A stretch of DNA of 12,617 nt from CANLBN01 sp034111645. GTDB lineage: Bacteria > Pseudomonadota > Gammaproteobacteria > Pseudomonadales > Cellvibrionaceae. Below are positions 1-7,302 of the stretch, one piece after another; position 1 is the first letter of the stretch, and each line of letters starts with the position of its first letter. A program made the position numbers and the translations under genes. Where the stretch lies: assembly GCA_034111645.1 (NCBI GenBank), contig JAWUWW010000090.1, forward strand, positions 1 through 12,617. Reading direction: 5' to 3'. A model generated the notes under the pieces. That model was given only the letters and a program-made list of their open reading frames with translations, ran no database searches and was not told the DNA's origin.

Positions 1-42
1 GAAGACCCTATTCACGGTATTACTATTCCAGGGGAGCCCTAA
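1..42 (+). CDS. C-terminal end of an upstream gene, product unknown
   Basis: The first frame is open from the window edge to a TAA at 40-42 and reads EDPIHGITIPGEP. It stops one base before the yciH ATG, and the yciH ribosome binding site lies inside it, as expected for an upstream operon gene. Thirteen residues are too few to identify a family. In Pseudomonas I recall arginine decarboxylase (speA) next to the SUI1 gene, but nothing in this fragment tests that idea. It could also be a chance open frame. Confidence 0.4.
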   Translation, partial: EDPIHGITIPGEP

Positions 43-43
43 C

Positions 44-382
44 ATGTCCAGACTTGTTTATTCCACAGACCAGGGGCGACTTTGCCCTGAATGTGGCTAT
101 ACTCAGTGCCAATGTAACGATGATAGCAGCACAGTGGGTGATGGTAACGTGCGCATTAAGCTAGAAACCAAAGGTCGCAAGGGTAAAGGTGTTACTACCA
201 TTACTGGCATCCCCTTAGCTGAGGTAGAATTAAAGAAGTTACTTAAGGAGCTTAAACAAAAAACCAGTTCTGGTGGCTCTGTAAAAGGCCACACCCTTGA
301 ATTACAGGGTGACCATCGCGATATATTAATCATATTATTGGCCAACCAAGGTTGGCCTTCTGTTAAAAAGGCAGGTGGGTGA
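44..382 (+). CDS. yciH: YciH / SUI1 (eIF1-like) translation factor
   Basis: A small cytoplasmic protein of 112 residues, close to the 108 of E. coli YciH. The family is the bacterial relative of eukaryotic eIF1/SUI1 and is thought to act on start-site fidelity during translation initiation. The N-terminus SRLVYST matches E. coli YciH closely. The SUI1 domain covers about residues 34-110, with the conserved basic segment GRKGKGV (44-50), GGSVKG (77-82) and LQGDHRD (87-93), and ends KKAGG as in the family. Four cysteines at 14, 17, 22 and 24 (C-x2-C-x4-C-x-C) precede the domain and could bind a metal; E. coli YciH lacks them. The start is set by GGGGAG at 31-36, seven bases upstream. The gene overlaps the next one in a TGATG junction, so the two are probably translated together. 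Confidence 0.93.
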   Translation: MSRLVYSTDQGRLCPECGYTQCQCNDDSSTVGDGNVRIKLETKGRKGKGVTTITGIPLAEVELKKLLKELKQKTSSGGSVKGHTLELQGDHRDILIILLANQGWPSVKKAGG

Positions 383-690
383 TGAGTTTAGAGTGGCTTT
401 TAATGCCTTTAGTTTTAGGTTTAATATATTGGTGGGACACTAGTGCTGCTAAGGATCGGGCACGTTCAACTGCTAAATACCAGTGCGAGCAACAAGACGT
501 ACAATTGCTTGATGACACTGTAGCACTTAAAAAAACCCGTTTAAAGCGAGACAACAAAGGCCATATATCGCCGTTAAGGCAATTTACGTTCGAATTTAGC
601 AGCGATGGAGAGCAAAGAACCCAAGGAGAATTGCATTTATTAGGTAAGAAGGTCATCCACTTGCACTTGGAAGCGCATCGAATACACTAG
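382..690 (+). CDS. DUF3301 family small membrane-anchored protein
   Basis: A 102-residue protein of the uncharacterised DUF3301 family, recognised from its overall pattern: a short hydrophobic N-terminus, then a D-x-A-(K/R)-like basic helix, then a beta-rich tail. Residues about 3-18 (LEWLLMPLVLGLIYWW) form one membrane anchor, followed by a charged soluble part with a probable cytoplasmic location (inferred from the positive residues after the anchor). Its function is unknown. I chose the ATG at 382 because it shares bases with the yciH stop (TGATG), a common coupled arrangement; a GTG at 379 is a possible start one codon earlier. The position directly after yciH suggests co-transcription. 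No catalytic motif is visible. Confidence 0.8.
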   Translation: MSLEWLLMPLVLGLIYWWDTSAAKDRARSTAKYQCEQQDVQLLDDTVALKKTRLKRDNKGHISPLRQFTFEFSSDGEQRTQGELHLLGKKVIHLHLEAHRIH

Positions 691-724
691 ATTACGTCAC
701 AGACCTAGAGTTTAGCCACCACTC

Positions 725-733
725 TGCTAGAAT
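725..733 (+). promoter_or_regulatory. Candidate extended -10 promoter for fabY
   Basis: TG at 725-726, one base, then TAGAAT at 728-733 fits an extended -10 element (TGnTATAAT, one mismatch in the hexamer). The hexamer expected 17 bases upstream (705-710, CTAGAG) is a poor -35, as is usual for extended -10 promoters. Transcription would start near 740, leaving a leader of about 37 bases before the TTG start at 777. This gap between DUF3301 and fabY contains no hairpin terminator, so read-through from the yciH operon is also possible. Confidence 0.4.
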
Positions 734-776
734 GGGCGCTATCGTGTTTATGTCACTCATTTTGGGGAATTGTTAG

Positions 777-2684
777 TTGTCGAATCTACCAGTCATTATT
801 GGTTTTGGCGGAATAAATGCCGCTGGTCGAACCTCCTCCCACCATGGTTATCGGCGCCTCGTTGTTGATCATTTAGATACGCAAAGCCGGCTAGACACAA
901 TGACAGACCTAGCCACTCTAACCAACAAGGCTACCTTCTCCAATGGCCTTTACTATATACCTGGCCAAGAACAAGGGTTAACCCAAGCCCAGTTATCTGA
1001 ACAGCTATGCGAACAACTAAAACAAGCTACCCTGATACGCCCTATACGAGCTGAAGCCTACGACATCCACCAATTAGTATTAAACAAGGCTGCTGAAATT
1101 AAACCTGCATCTGGTGACTGCACCTGTATTCGAATGCGTAGGCGTCACTTACCCTCTAGCCTACCTGATAATTGGCACGTGAGTACGGTAGACAAAGACA
1201 CTGTAGAAGTCACCATTACTGGCACTTTCTCAGCCATCCTACCAGACACTAGGCGCGCACCCGTAAGCGCAGCAGGGCAACTACCTGATGGCTTCGATCC
1301 TGGCTCTTTATATCAGTCTCGTAACCATCCCCGTAATTTACAAATGACTGTATTTGGCGCATCTGACGCCCTTAGTTCTACCGGCATTGCTTGGCAAATG
1401 ATGCAAGACCATATTGCGCCAGACCGCATTGCTGTATATGCCAGCAACTCAATTGGTCAGTTAGATGAAGCAGGTTTTGGTGGCTTACTAAAAAATCCAA
1501 GTACTGGTAAGCGCATCACCTCAAAGCAAATGCCATTAGGTTATGGGCAAATGCCGGCTGACTTCGTTAATGCCTATTTACTGGGTAGTGTTGGAGCTGT
1601 GGGTTCTGCCTTAGGCGCATGCGCTACGTTTTTATACAATCTACGAAATGCTGTTGAAGACATTAAAAGCGGCCGCCGAGATCTTGTCATCGTTGGCGGC
1701 AGTGATGCCCCCATTACCCCTGAAGTAATGGAAGGTTTCCGCACCATGGGTGCTTTAGCTGAAGACCATGAGGTGTGTGCCTTAGATTCTAGCGACAAGC
1801 CAGACCTACGCCGAACCTCCCGCCCATTCTCCAGTAACTGTGGCTTCACTATGGGAGAAGCCTCCCAGTGGCTGGTACTTACAAGTGATAATTTGGCCCT
1901 CAAACTTGGGGCGCAAATCCATGGTGCAGTGCCAGGGGTATTTGTTAACGCTGATGGCCATAAAAAATCTATATCAGCTCCTGGCATAGGTAATTACATT
2001 ACTTTGGCCAAAGCAGCAGCCCTTACAGAAAGCATGCTTGGCTCCGAGTCATTGCGCCAACGCTCTTGCGTGCAGGCCCACGGAACAAGTACACCGCAAA
2101 ATCGCATCACCGAGTCTCATGTCATTAATGAAACTGCAAAAGCATTTGGTATTAATAACTGGCAGGTAGCTGCCGTTAAAGCTTACCTTGGTCATTCGCA
2201 GGGCACTGCAGGAGGAGACCAACTCGTTGTTTCTTTAGGCGTATGGCGTTATGGGATTTTACCTGGGATCGCCACCATAGATCATGTTGCCAGCGATGTG
2301 CATGACAGCCACTTAACTATTCAAGCTGCGCACCATGAAGTGGGAACAGAGGGTATTGATACTGTGCTACTGAATTCTAAAGGGTTTGGTGGTAATAATG
2401 CGAGCGCTGTACTAATGGGGCCCCATGTAGCTAACCAGCTCATGGTGAAAAAACATGGTGCTAAAGCGATGCAGCAGATGCGCCTAGCACAAGAAGCCCA
2501 CACCCAAGTTGCAAACGAGTATGATTTACAAAGTATGCGAGGCCTATCTAAGCCGACTTATAAGTTTGGCCATAACGTATTAACCGGTGACGATTTACTC
2601 ATAAACCGCAACGAGATTCATATACCAGGCTATGCAAAAGTTGTGAGCCTGTCTGTAGGTAATCCATTTGAAGATATGTGCTAA
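777..2684 (+). CDS. fabY: FabY-type beta-ketoacyl-ACP synthase (fatty acid synthesis initiation)
   Basis: A cytoplasmic ketosynthase of 635 residues, far longer than FabB/FabF (about 410) and matching the length of Pseudomonas aeruginosa FabY (634 as I recall). That enzyme condenses acetyl-CoA with malonyl-ACP and replaces FabH as the starter of type II fatty acid synthesis. The N-terminus LPVIIGFGGINAAGRTS (residues 4-20) is typical of this class. The thiolase-fold Cys-His-His triad is present: Cys282 in GACATF, His435 in AHGTST and His473 in LGHSQGT. A glycine-rich GFGGNNAS follows at 536-543. The extra length is an N-terminal region of about 180 residues and a C-terminal tail of about 85. 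The start is TTG at 777: an in-frame TAG sits at 774-776 directly before it, and GGGGAA at 763-768 is a well placed binding site. It is convergent with yjjV, 41 bases away, with no clear terminator between. Confidence 0.88.
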   Translation: MSNLPVIIGFGGINAAGRTSSHHGYRRLVVDHLDTQSRLDTMTDLATLTNKATFSNGLYYIPGQEQGLTQAQLSEQLCEQLKQATLIRPIRAEAYDIHQLVLNKAAEIKPASGDCTCIRMRRRHLPSSLPDNWHVSTVDKDTVEVTITGTFSAILPDTRRAPVSAAGQLPDGFDPGSLYQSRNHPRNLQMTVFGASDALSSTGIAWQMMQDHIAPDRIAVYASNSIGQLDEAGFGGLLKNPSTGKRITSKQMPLGYGQMPADFVNAYLLGSVGAVGSALGACATFLYNLRNAVEDIKSGRRDLVIVGGSDAPITPEVMEGFRTMGALAEDHEVCALDSSDKPDLRRTSRPFSSNCGFTMGEASQWLVLTSDNLALKLGAQIHGAVPGVFVNADGHKKSISAPGIGNYITLAKAAALTESMLGSESLRQRSCVQAHGTSTPQNRITESHVINETAKAFGINNWQVAAVKAYLGHSQGTAGGDQLVVSLGVWRYGILPGIATIDHVASDVHDSHLTIQAAHHEVGTEGIDTVLLNSKGFGGNNASAVLMGPHVANQLMVKKHGAKAMQQMRLAQEAHTQVANEYDLQSMRGLSKPTYKFGHNVLTGDDLLINRNEIHIPGYAKVVSLSVGNPFEDMC

Positions 2685-2725
2685 CACTTGAAACCGAAGT
2701 ACATACTTAAACCCAACTATGCTCA

Positions 2726-3511
2726 CTATTTCAGTCTTAGAACGTCTAATGTATTAGCGATCGTCTGAGAGGCAATCTCAGATATGGGCTCTGACCGAAG
2801 CTGTGCTAAAACAGCCAACACTCTTGGTAACATGTCTGGCCTATTAGGTTGGCCCTGCTCCTGCCCTGCCATTGGCATATCTGGCGCATCTGTCTCTAGC
2901 ACAATATCTGTGAGTGGCAATGCTTTTACTAACCGTCTCATTGCCTGAGCTCTGTCATAGGTTAAGGTGCCACCAAAGCCTATTTTAAACCCTAACTGGG
3001 TAAACTTTTCAGCTTGCTGCAAGCTGCCGCTAAACCCATGAACAATGCCCCCTTGGTCAAATTTTAATTGGCGTAACAACTGACCTAAGCGATCATTAGC
3101 TTTTCGACTATGCACAATCAGCGGCAGTTTGGCGTGTTGGGCTAGCTTTACCTGCGCTATAAACCAATGCTCTTGATGAACTATGGAAAAACCCTCTAAA
3201 TTTGTGTCTAAGGCAAAATCTAAGCCAATTTCACCCACCGCAACCGGAGTATGATGGGCAAGGGCGTCAGCCAAATCTGAAAGGTGTTGCTGGGTGTGCC
3301 TATCACTAAAATATGGATGAAGCCCAAGGGCTAAGTGCCAGCGTGGATGAACTTCACAAAGGGATATTTGTCGTGAAAAAGAGGCGTGATGGGTTCCAGG
3401 AACCACTAGCTGACCAACCCCTTGGGCAATACAAGATTGCCATAATTCGGGTTGCAGAGCTTGTAAGCAAGGGTGGTCCCAATGACAGTGACTGTCGATC
3501 AGCTGGTGCAT
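2726..3511 (-). CDS. yjjV: TatD-family metal-dependent deoxyribonuclease, YjjV type
   Basis: A 261-residue TIM-barrel hydrolase of the TatD family, which are metal-dependent DNases. The match is specifically to E. coli YjjV: the segments VHGFSGSLQQAE and ETDAPDMP followed by GQPNRP are nearly the same. Metal ligands expected for the family are all present: His8 and His10 in DSHCHWD, Glu94 in GEIGLDF, His134 in IVHSRK, His158 in IVHGFSG and Asp208 in ETDAPDM. The start is supported by a strong ribosome binding site, AAGGAGG on the - strand five bases before the ATG. It lies 24 bases after prfC on the same strand, so the two probably form an operon. E. coli yjjV is also close to prfC, which supports the assignment. 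The exact substrate is unknown. Confidence 0.92.
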   Translation of the reverse strand: MHQLIDSHCHWDHPCLQALQPELWQSCIAQGVGQLVVPGTHHASFSRQISLCEVHPRWHLALGLHPYFSDRHTQQHLSDLADALAHHTPVAVGEIGLDFALDTNLEGFSIVHQEHWFIAQVKLAQHAKLPLIVHSRKANDRLGQLLRQLKFDQGGIVHGFSGSLQQAEKFTQLGFKIGFGGTLTYDRAQAMRRLVKALPLTDIVLETDAPDMPMAGQEQGQPNRPDMLPRVLAVLAQLRSEPISEIASQTIANTLDVLRLK

Positions 3512-3535
3512 TAGCCCCTCCTTTTAAAACTGTGA

Positions 3536-5119
3536 TTAGTGCTCTCGAGTAGCCCGGAACCGAATATCAGGCCAGCGTTCTTCTGTTAAACTAAGGTTGA
3601 CTCGACTGGGTGCCAAGTAAGTTAAGTGCCCGCCACCATCAATAGCCAAATTTTCTGCAGCCTTGCGCTTAAATTCATCAAGCATTTTAGTATCGGTACA
3701 CTCTACCCAGCGAGCAGTATTTACACTAATAGGCTCATAGATACATTCCACTTTGTACTCATCCTGCAGGCGGTATGCAACTACTTCAAACTGCAACACA
3801 CCTACAGCACCCACAATAAGGTCATTGTTTTTACCTGGCATAAATAACTGCGTTGAACCTTCTTCTGATAGCTGCTGCAGACCCTTTTTCAATTGCTTCA
3901 TCTTTAATGGGTCCTTAAGGCGCACTCGACGAAAAAGTTCTGGGGCAAAGTGAGGAATACCCGCGAACTTAAGGTTTTCGCCAGCAGTAAAGGTATCTCC
4001 AATCTGAATAGTACCGTGGTTGTGTAATCCAATAATATCACCAGGCCAAGCCTGCTCAACATTCGAACGCTCGCCTGCCATAAAGGTCACAGCGTCGGCT
4101 ACCTTTACATCTTTACCTATACGTACATGGCGCATTTTCATACCGCGCTCATAGCTACCAGAACAAATACGCATAAAGGCAATACGGTCTCGGTGCTTAG
4201 GGTCCATATTGGCTTGTATTTTAAAGACAAACCCAGTGAATTTAGGCTCCACTGATTGAACCACACGCTCACCTGCGTCTCGAAACTTTGGAGCTGGGGC
4301 CCACTCAACAAAGTAGTCTAGCATTTCACGTATGCCAAAATTAGATAAAGCCGTACCAAAGAAAACAGGGGTAAGCTTGCCTTCTAGGAACAATTTCATA
4401 TCAAATTTATGACTAGCACCGCGCACTAATTCAATTTCTTCTTTTAGCTCGTCTAGCAACTCTCCCAATATTTCTGTGGCCTCATCAGACTCTAATCCTT
4501 TAATTTGGATATCATCAGGGATGGTATGGCCTTGACCTGGGGTAAATAAGTGAAGGGTGTCCGTGTAGAGATTGTAAACGCCCTTAAAGCGTTTACCCAT
4601 GCTAATAGGCCAAGTAATAGGTGCGCAAGCAATGTTAAGTACATCTTCTACTTCATCTAAAACTTCTATTTGCTCCCGGACTTCACGGTCCATTTTGTTG
4701 ATGAAGGTAAAAATTGGCGTGTCTCTTAAACGACACACTTCCATCAGCTTAACCGTACGATCTTCCACACCTTTAGCGCCATCAATCACCATCAATACTG
4801 AATCGACCGCAGTCAAGGTACGATAAGTGTCTTCAGAGAAGTCTTCGTGCCCTGGCGTATCTAAAAGGTTAACTGTACGTTCCTTATAAGGGAACTGCAT
4901 GACCGAAGAAGTCACCGAGATACCTCGCTGCTGCTCCATCGCCATCCAGTCTGAGGTGGCTTTTTTATCACCCTTCTTTCCCTTTACCGACCCTGCTGTT
5001 TGAATGGCTTGTCCAAACAACAATAGTTTCTCGGTGATGGTGGTTTTACCTGCGTCGGGGTGAGAGATAATGGCAAAGGATCTTCGCGTTGCCACTTCTT
5101 CTGCAATCAAATTGGACAT
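3536..5119 (-). CDS. prfC: Peptide chain release factor 3 (RF3)
   Basis: A translational GTPase of 527 residues (E. coli RF3 has 529) that removes RF1/RF2 from the ribosome after peptide release. GTP-binding motifs are intact: the P-loop HPDAGKTT at 20-27, RGIS in switch I at 65-68, DTPGH at 87-91 and NKMD at 141-144. Family-specific stretches include FTGFVFKIQANMDPKHRDR (293-311) and the C-terminal end RATREH. The start matches the E. coli N-terminus in length, with AxRRSFAIISH right before the P-loop. The ribosome binding site is weak: no good AGGAG precedes the ATG. It is the first gene of a prfC-yjjV unit, with a candidate promoter at 5180-5208 giving a leader of roughly 55 bases. In E. 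coli prfC follows rimI and yjjG; here a sulP gene separates it from rimI and yjjG is absent. Confidence 0.97.
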   Translation of the reverse strand: MSNLIAEEVATRRSFAIISHPDAGKTTITEKLLLFGQAIQTAGSVKGKKGDKKATSDWMAMEQQRGISVTSSVMQFPYKERTVNLLDTPGHEDFSEDTYRTLTAVDSVLMVIDGAKGVEDRTVKLMEVCRLRDTPIFTFINKMDREVREQIEVLDEVEDVLNIACAPITWPISMGKRFKGVYNLYTDTLHLFTPGQGHTIPDDIQIKGLESDEATEILGELLDELKEEIELVRGASHKFDMKLFLEGKLTPVFFGTALSNFGIREMLDYFVEWAPAPKFRDAGERVVQSVEPKFTGFVFKIQANMDPKHRDRIAFMRICSGSYERGMKMRHVRIGKDVKVADAVTFMAGERSNVEQAWPGDIIGLHNHGTIQIGDTFTAGENLKFAGIPHFAPELFRRVRLKDPLKMKQLKKGLQQLSEEGSTQLFMPGKNNDLIVGAVGVLQFEVVAYRLQDEYKVECIYEPISVNTARWVECTDTKMLDEFKRKAAENLAIDGGGHLTYLAPSRVNLSLTEERWPDIRFRATREH

Positions 5120-5179
5120 AGTTGATACAATCTATAGGGATATAGGATGGCACATGCGTGTGTACCTAGAATGGGGCCT

Positions 5180-5208
5180 ATTGTCGCTGATTAACACCTT
5201 TTCCTCAA
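5180..5208 (-). promoter_or_regulatory. Candidate sigma70 promoter for prfC-yjjV
   Basis: Read on the - strand, TTGAGG (5203-5208) and GACAAT (5180-5185) are separated by 17 bases. Each hexamer matches four of six consensus positions. The transcript would start near 5173. A second possibility is TTGACC (5228-5233) with TATATT (5207-5212), which has better hexamers but a short 15-base spacer. The divergent sulP promoter is about 50 bases away. Confidence 0.45.
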
Positions 5209-5259
5209 TATAAAACACAAGGTAACTGGTCAAAAAACAACCAATACCTGATCAGATCA

Positions 5260-5288
5260 TTGAGAAAAGTTGTTATTTTGCGTATAAT
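5260..5288 (+). promoter_or_regulatory. Near-consensus sigma70 promoter for sulP
   Basis: TTGAGA at 5260-5265 and a perfect TATAAT at 5283-5288 are separated by exactly 17 bases. Transcription would begin near 5295, giving a leader of about 33 bases before the ATG at 5328. A TTG at 5298 would be almost at the transcript start, which argues against it as the start codon. The -10 lies inside a perfect 13-base palindrome (5280-5292). Confidence 0.72.
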
Positions 5289-5292
5289 ACGC
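5280..5292. repeat. Perfect palindrome covering the sulP -10 element
   Basis: GCGTAT-A-ATACGC is a perfect inverted repeat with a one-base centre, and the TATAAT hexamer forms its core. It could be a repressor site, or simply a GC-flanked -10. No matching second copy was noticed elsewhere in the window. Confidence 0.5.
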
Positions 5293-5327
5293 GCGTTTTG
5301 AAAGCTTCCCTATTATTAGGAAATATC

Positions 5328-6854
5328 ATGTTCGATCTCGCAAGCCGTGCTCCGGCTAATGCAAAAAATAACATACTCTCTGGCCTTACGGTCGCTTTAG
5401 CATTAGTACCTGAAGCCGTTGCTTTTGCTTTTGTAGCAGGTGTAGATCCTTTAGTAGGCTTATATGCAGCCTTTATGGTGGGTTTAATAACAGCAGTTAT
5501 TGGTGGCCGCCCTGGAATGATTTCTGGAGCTACAGGAGCCTTGGCCGTCGTTATGGTGGCCTTGGTTGCCGACCATGGCGTTGAATACCTCTTTATTACT
5601 GTAGTATTAATGGGCATTTTACAAGTTTTGGCTGGTGTTCTAAGGCTGGGCAAGTTTATCCGGATGGTACCTCATCCAGTGATGTTAGGTTTTGTTAATG
5701 GCTTGGCGATCGTTATATTTTTAGCGCAGTTGAGCCAGTTCAAATTCATTGACGATAATGGCAACTTACAATGGTTAGAAGGCACCCAGCTGTATTTGTT
5801 AGTCGGATTAATTGCTCTTACAATGGCTATCATTCACTTTTTACCTAAATTCACTCGCGCGGTTCCATCATCCTTAGCAGCTATTTTGGTGGTGACTTTA
5901 TTAGCCGTTGGTATGAATTTAGACACCCGTTCGGTTGGCGATATTGCCTCCATTGCCGGCGGTCTGCCAAGCTTCCACCTTCCTCAAGTGCCCTATAATT
6001 TAGAAACACTTATTATTATCTTACCTTACGCTATCATCTTAGCGGCCATTGGCTTAATCGAATCGCTGCTAACCCTCACTTTGGTTGACGAAATTACAGG
6101 AACACGTGGCCGTGGTAACAAGGAATGTATTGGCCAAGGTATTGCTAACACTGCAACAGGGTTGTTCGGCGGTATGGGTGGTTGCGCCATGATTGGGCAG
6201 AGCATGATCCACGTAAACTCTGGTGGCCGTGGTCGCCTTTCTGGCATCAGCGCTGCCTTATTTTTGCTAGCCTTCATCCTAGTGGCCTCGCCTCTTATCG
6301 AGATGATCCCTGTGGCTGCCCTAATAGGCGTTATGTTCATTGTGGTAGTGGGTACATTTGAATGGTCTAGTTTCCGCATTTTAGGAAAGATCCCCAAATC
6401 TGATGCCTTCGTTTTAGTCTTGGTTTCTGGCGTTACGGTCATCACCGATCTTGCAATCGCAGTGGTGGTGGGTGTTATTTGCTCAGCACTAGTATTTGCT
6501 TGGAAGCATGCAAAACATACGCAGGTCACCCATAAAGACGCTGATGGCAGCCGCATCTATTATCTGCGGGGCCCAATCTTTTTTGGTTCAGTGCAAAACT
6601 TCTTAGAGCTGTTTGACCCAAGCCAAGACCCAAACGATGTAATCATCGATTTTGAGCGCTCACGAGTAGCTGATCACTCTGGCCTAGAAGCCATTGATAC
6701 CCTAGCTGAAAGATACTCCCGAGCTGGTAAAACCTTACACCTTCGCCATCTTAGCTCAGATTGTAAGTTACTACTCTCTAAGGCAGGTAACATGGTTGAA
6801 CTCAATGTGATTGAAGACCCAGACTATAAGGTTGCTACAGACACGTTAGGCTAA
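5328..6854 (+). CDS. SulP (SLC26) family anion transporter with STAS domain
   Basis: An inner-membrane carrier of 508 residues. SulP proteins move anions such as sulfate, bicarbonate or dicarboxylates; the substrate cannot be read from this sequence. Hydrophobic segments run from about residue 17 to 393. They carry family motifs: LVPEAVAFAFVAGVDPLVGLYAA (26-48), ISGATGALAVV (65-75), and the stretch from LVDEITGTRGRGNKECIGQG through GLFGGMGG to VNSGGRGRLSG (252-306). A cytoplasmic STAS domain follows at about 400-500, with VIIDFERSRVADHSGLEAI (438-456). The C-terminus is short for the family. I chose ATG 5328 because AGGA (5318-5321) is six bases before it and the promoter leaves no room for the TTG at 5298. 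It has its own promoter and a terminator at 6883-6911. The last 20 bases overlap the end of rimI on the other strand. Confidence 0.9.
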   Translation: MFDLASRAPANAKNNILSGLTVALALVPEAVAFAFVAGVDPLVGLYAAFMVGLITAVIGGRPGMISGATGALAVVMVALVADHGVEYLFITVVLMGILQVLAGVLRLGKFIRMVPHPVMLGFVNGLAIVIFLAQLSQFKFIDDNGNLQWLEGTQLYLLVGLIALTMAIIHFLPKFTRAVPSSLAAILVVTLLAVGMNLDTRSVGDIASIAGGLPSFHLPQVPYNLETLIIILPYAIILAAIGLIESLLTLTLVDEITGTRGRGNKECIGQGIANTATGLFGGMGGCAMIGQSMIHVNSGGRGRLSGISAALFLLAFILVASPLIEMIPVAALIGVMFIVVVGTFEWSSFRILGKIPKSDAFVLVLVSGVTVITDLAIAVVVGVICSALVFAWKHAKHTQVTHKDADGSRIYYLRGPIFFGSVQNFLELFDPSQDPNDVIIDFERSRVADHSGLEAIDTLAERYSRAGKTLHLRHLSSDCKLLLSKAGNMVELNVIEDPDYKVATDTLG

Positions 6855-7299
6855 ATACCCAAGCGTCTTCGCGTACACCATCAACGCCAGGGTAATAACC
6901 TTGGCGTTTTTGTATGCACACAAAGCCCATCGACTGATACAGATGTACAGCGGCACCGTTAGAGGGTCGTACCTCTAAAAACACTGTTCCTACTCCTTGA
7001 GCCACTAAACCATCAACGAGCCCTTGTAACAACTGCCGCCCTAACCCCCGCCCTCTAAAGGACTGGTCTACTGTGATATGTTGTACGTCCCCCTGGTCAA
7101 AGACATGACTTGCTACGGCATAGGCTATCACCTGGCCTGTTGCTTCATCGAAACCCACTTTAGCCAAATAAGCTCCTTTTATCATGCCTGTTAAAACATC
7201 TTCTAAGGCTTTTTTTGACCATACGGGATCACCAGGCCCTTTGTAAAGGTGCATTATTTGATCAATATCGTCCTTAACTAAAGCACGAATATACATCAT
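6835..7299 (-). CDS. rimI: Ribosomal protein S18 N-terminal alanine acetyltransferase
   Basis: A GNAT-family acetyltransferase of 154 residues (E. coli RimI has 148) that acetylates the N-terminal alanine of ribosomal protein S18. The acetyl-CoA pyrophosphate loop is RGRGLG at 82-87, after ITVDQSF. Glu109 in FLEVRPSN and Tyr121 in LYQSMGF correspond to the catalytic Glu103 and Tyr115 described for RimI, and the YYPGVDGVREDA segment (136-147) is the family signature near the end. The start is ATG 7299; the next codon is also ATG. The upstream holD-like gene ends three bases before it and no good ribosome binding site is visible, so coupled translation is likely. holD-rimI order is as in E. coli. 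Its 3' end overlaps sulP by 20 bases and contains the sulP terminator hairpin. Confidence 0.93.
   Translation of the reverse strand: MMYIRALVKDDIDQIMHLYKGPGDPVWSKKALEDVLTGMIKGAYLAKVGFDEATGQVIAYAVASHVFDQGDVQHITVDQSFRGRGLGRQLLQGLVDGLVAQGVGTVFLEVRPSNGAAVHLYQSMGFVCIQKRQGYYPGVDGVREDAWVFSLTCL
6883..6911 (+). terminator. Rho-independent terminator of sulP, inside rimI
   Basis: On the + strand, arms at 6883-6892 (AACGCCAGGG) and 6899-6908 (CCTTGGCGTT) form a 10-pair stem with one G-U, a six-base loop TAATAA, and a T run at 6907-6911. It begins 29 bases after the sulP stop. The same bases encode the conserved C-terminal YYPGVDG region of RimI on the other strand. Confidence 0.65.
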
Positions 7300-7302
7300 T
7301 TG

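Noticed and set aside
1574..1987. 137-codon open frame antisense to fabY
   Set aside because: It is the mirror of a well supported coding region, has no recognisable domain and no binding site; likewise the shorter one at 2321-2503.
2685..2725. Hairpin AAGTA-CA-TACTT as a shared fabY/yjjV terminator
   Set aside because: The stem is only five AT-rich pairs with a two-base loop and no T run.
3313..3953. Three short + strand frames opposite yjjV and prfC (3313-3552, 3626-3847, 3753-3953)
   Set aside because: They lie antisense to clear yjjV and prfC coding sequence and look like shadow frames.
5298..5327. TTG at 5298 as the sulP start
   Set aside because: It would lie about three bases after the predicted transcript start, while ATG 5328 has a good AGGA site and fits the family N-terminus.
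6026..6556. 176-codon frame antisense to sulP
   Set aside because: Low-complexity Pro/Thr/Ser composition is the expected shadow of transmembrane codons on the other strand; the 126-codon frame at 5273-5653 is the same case.
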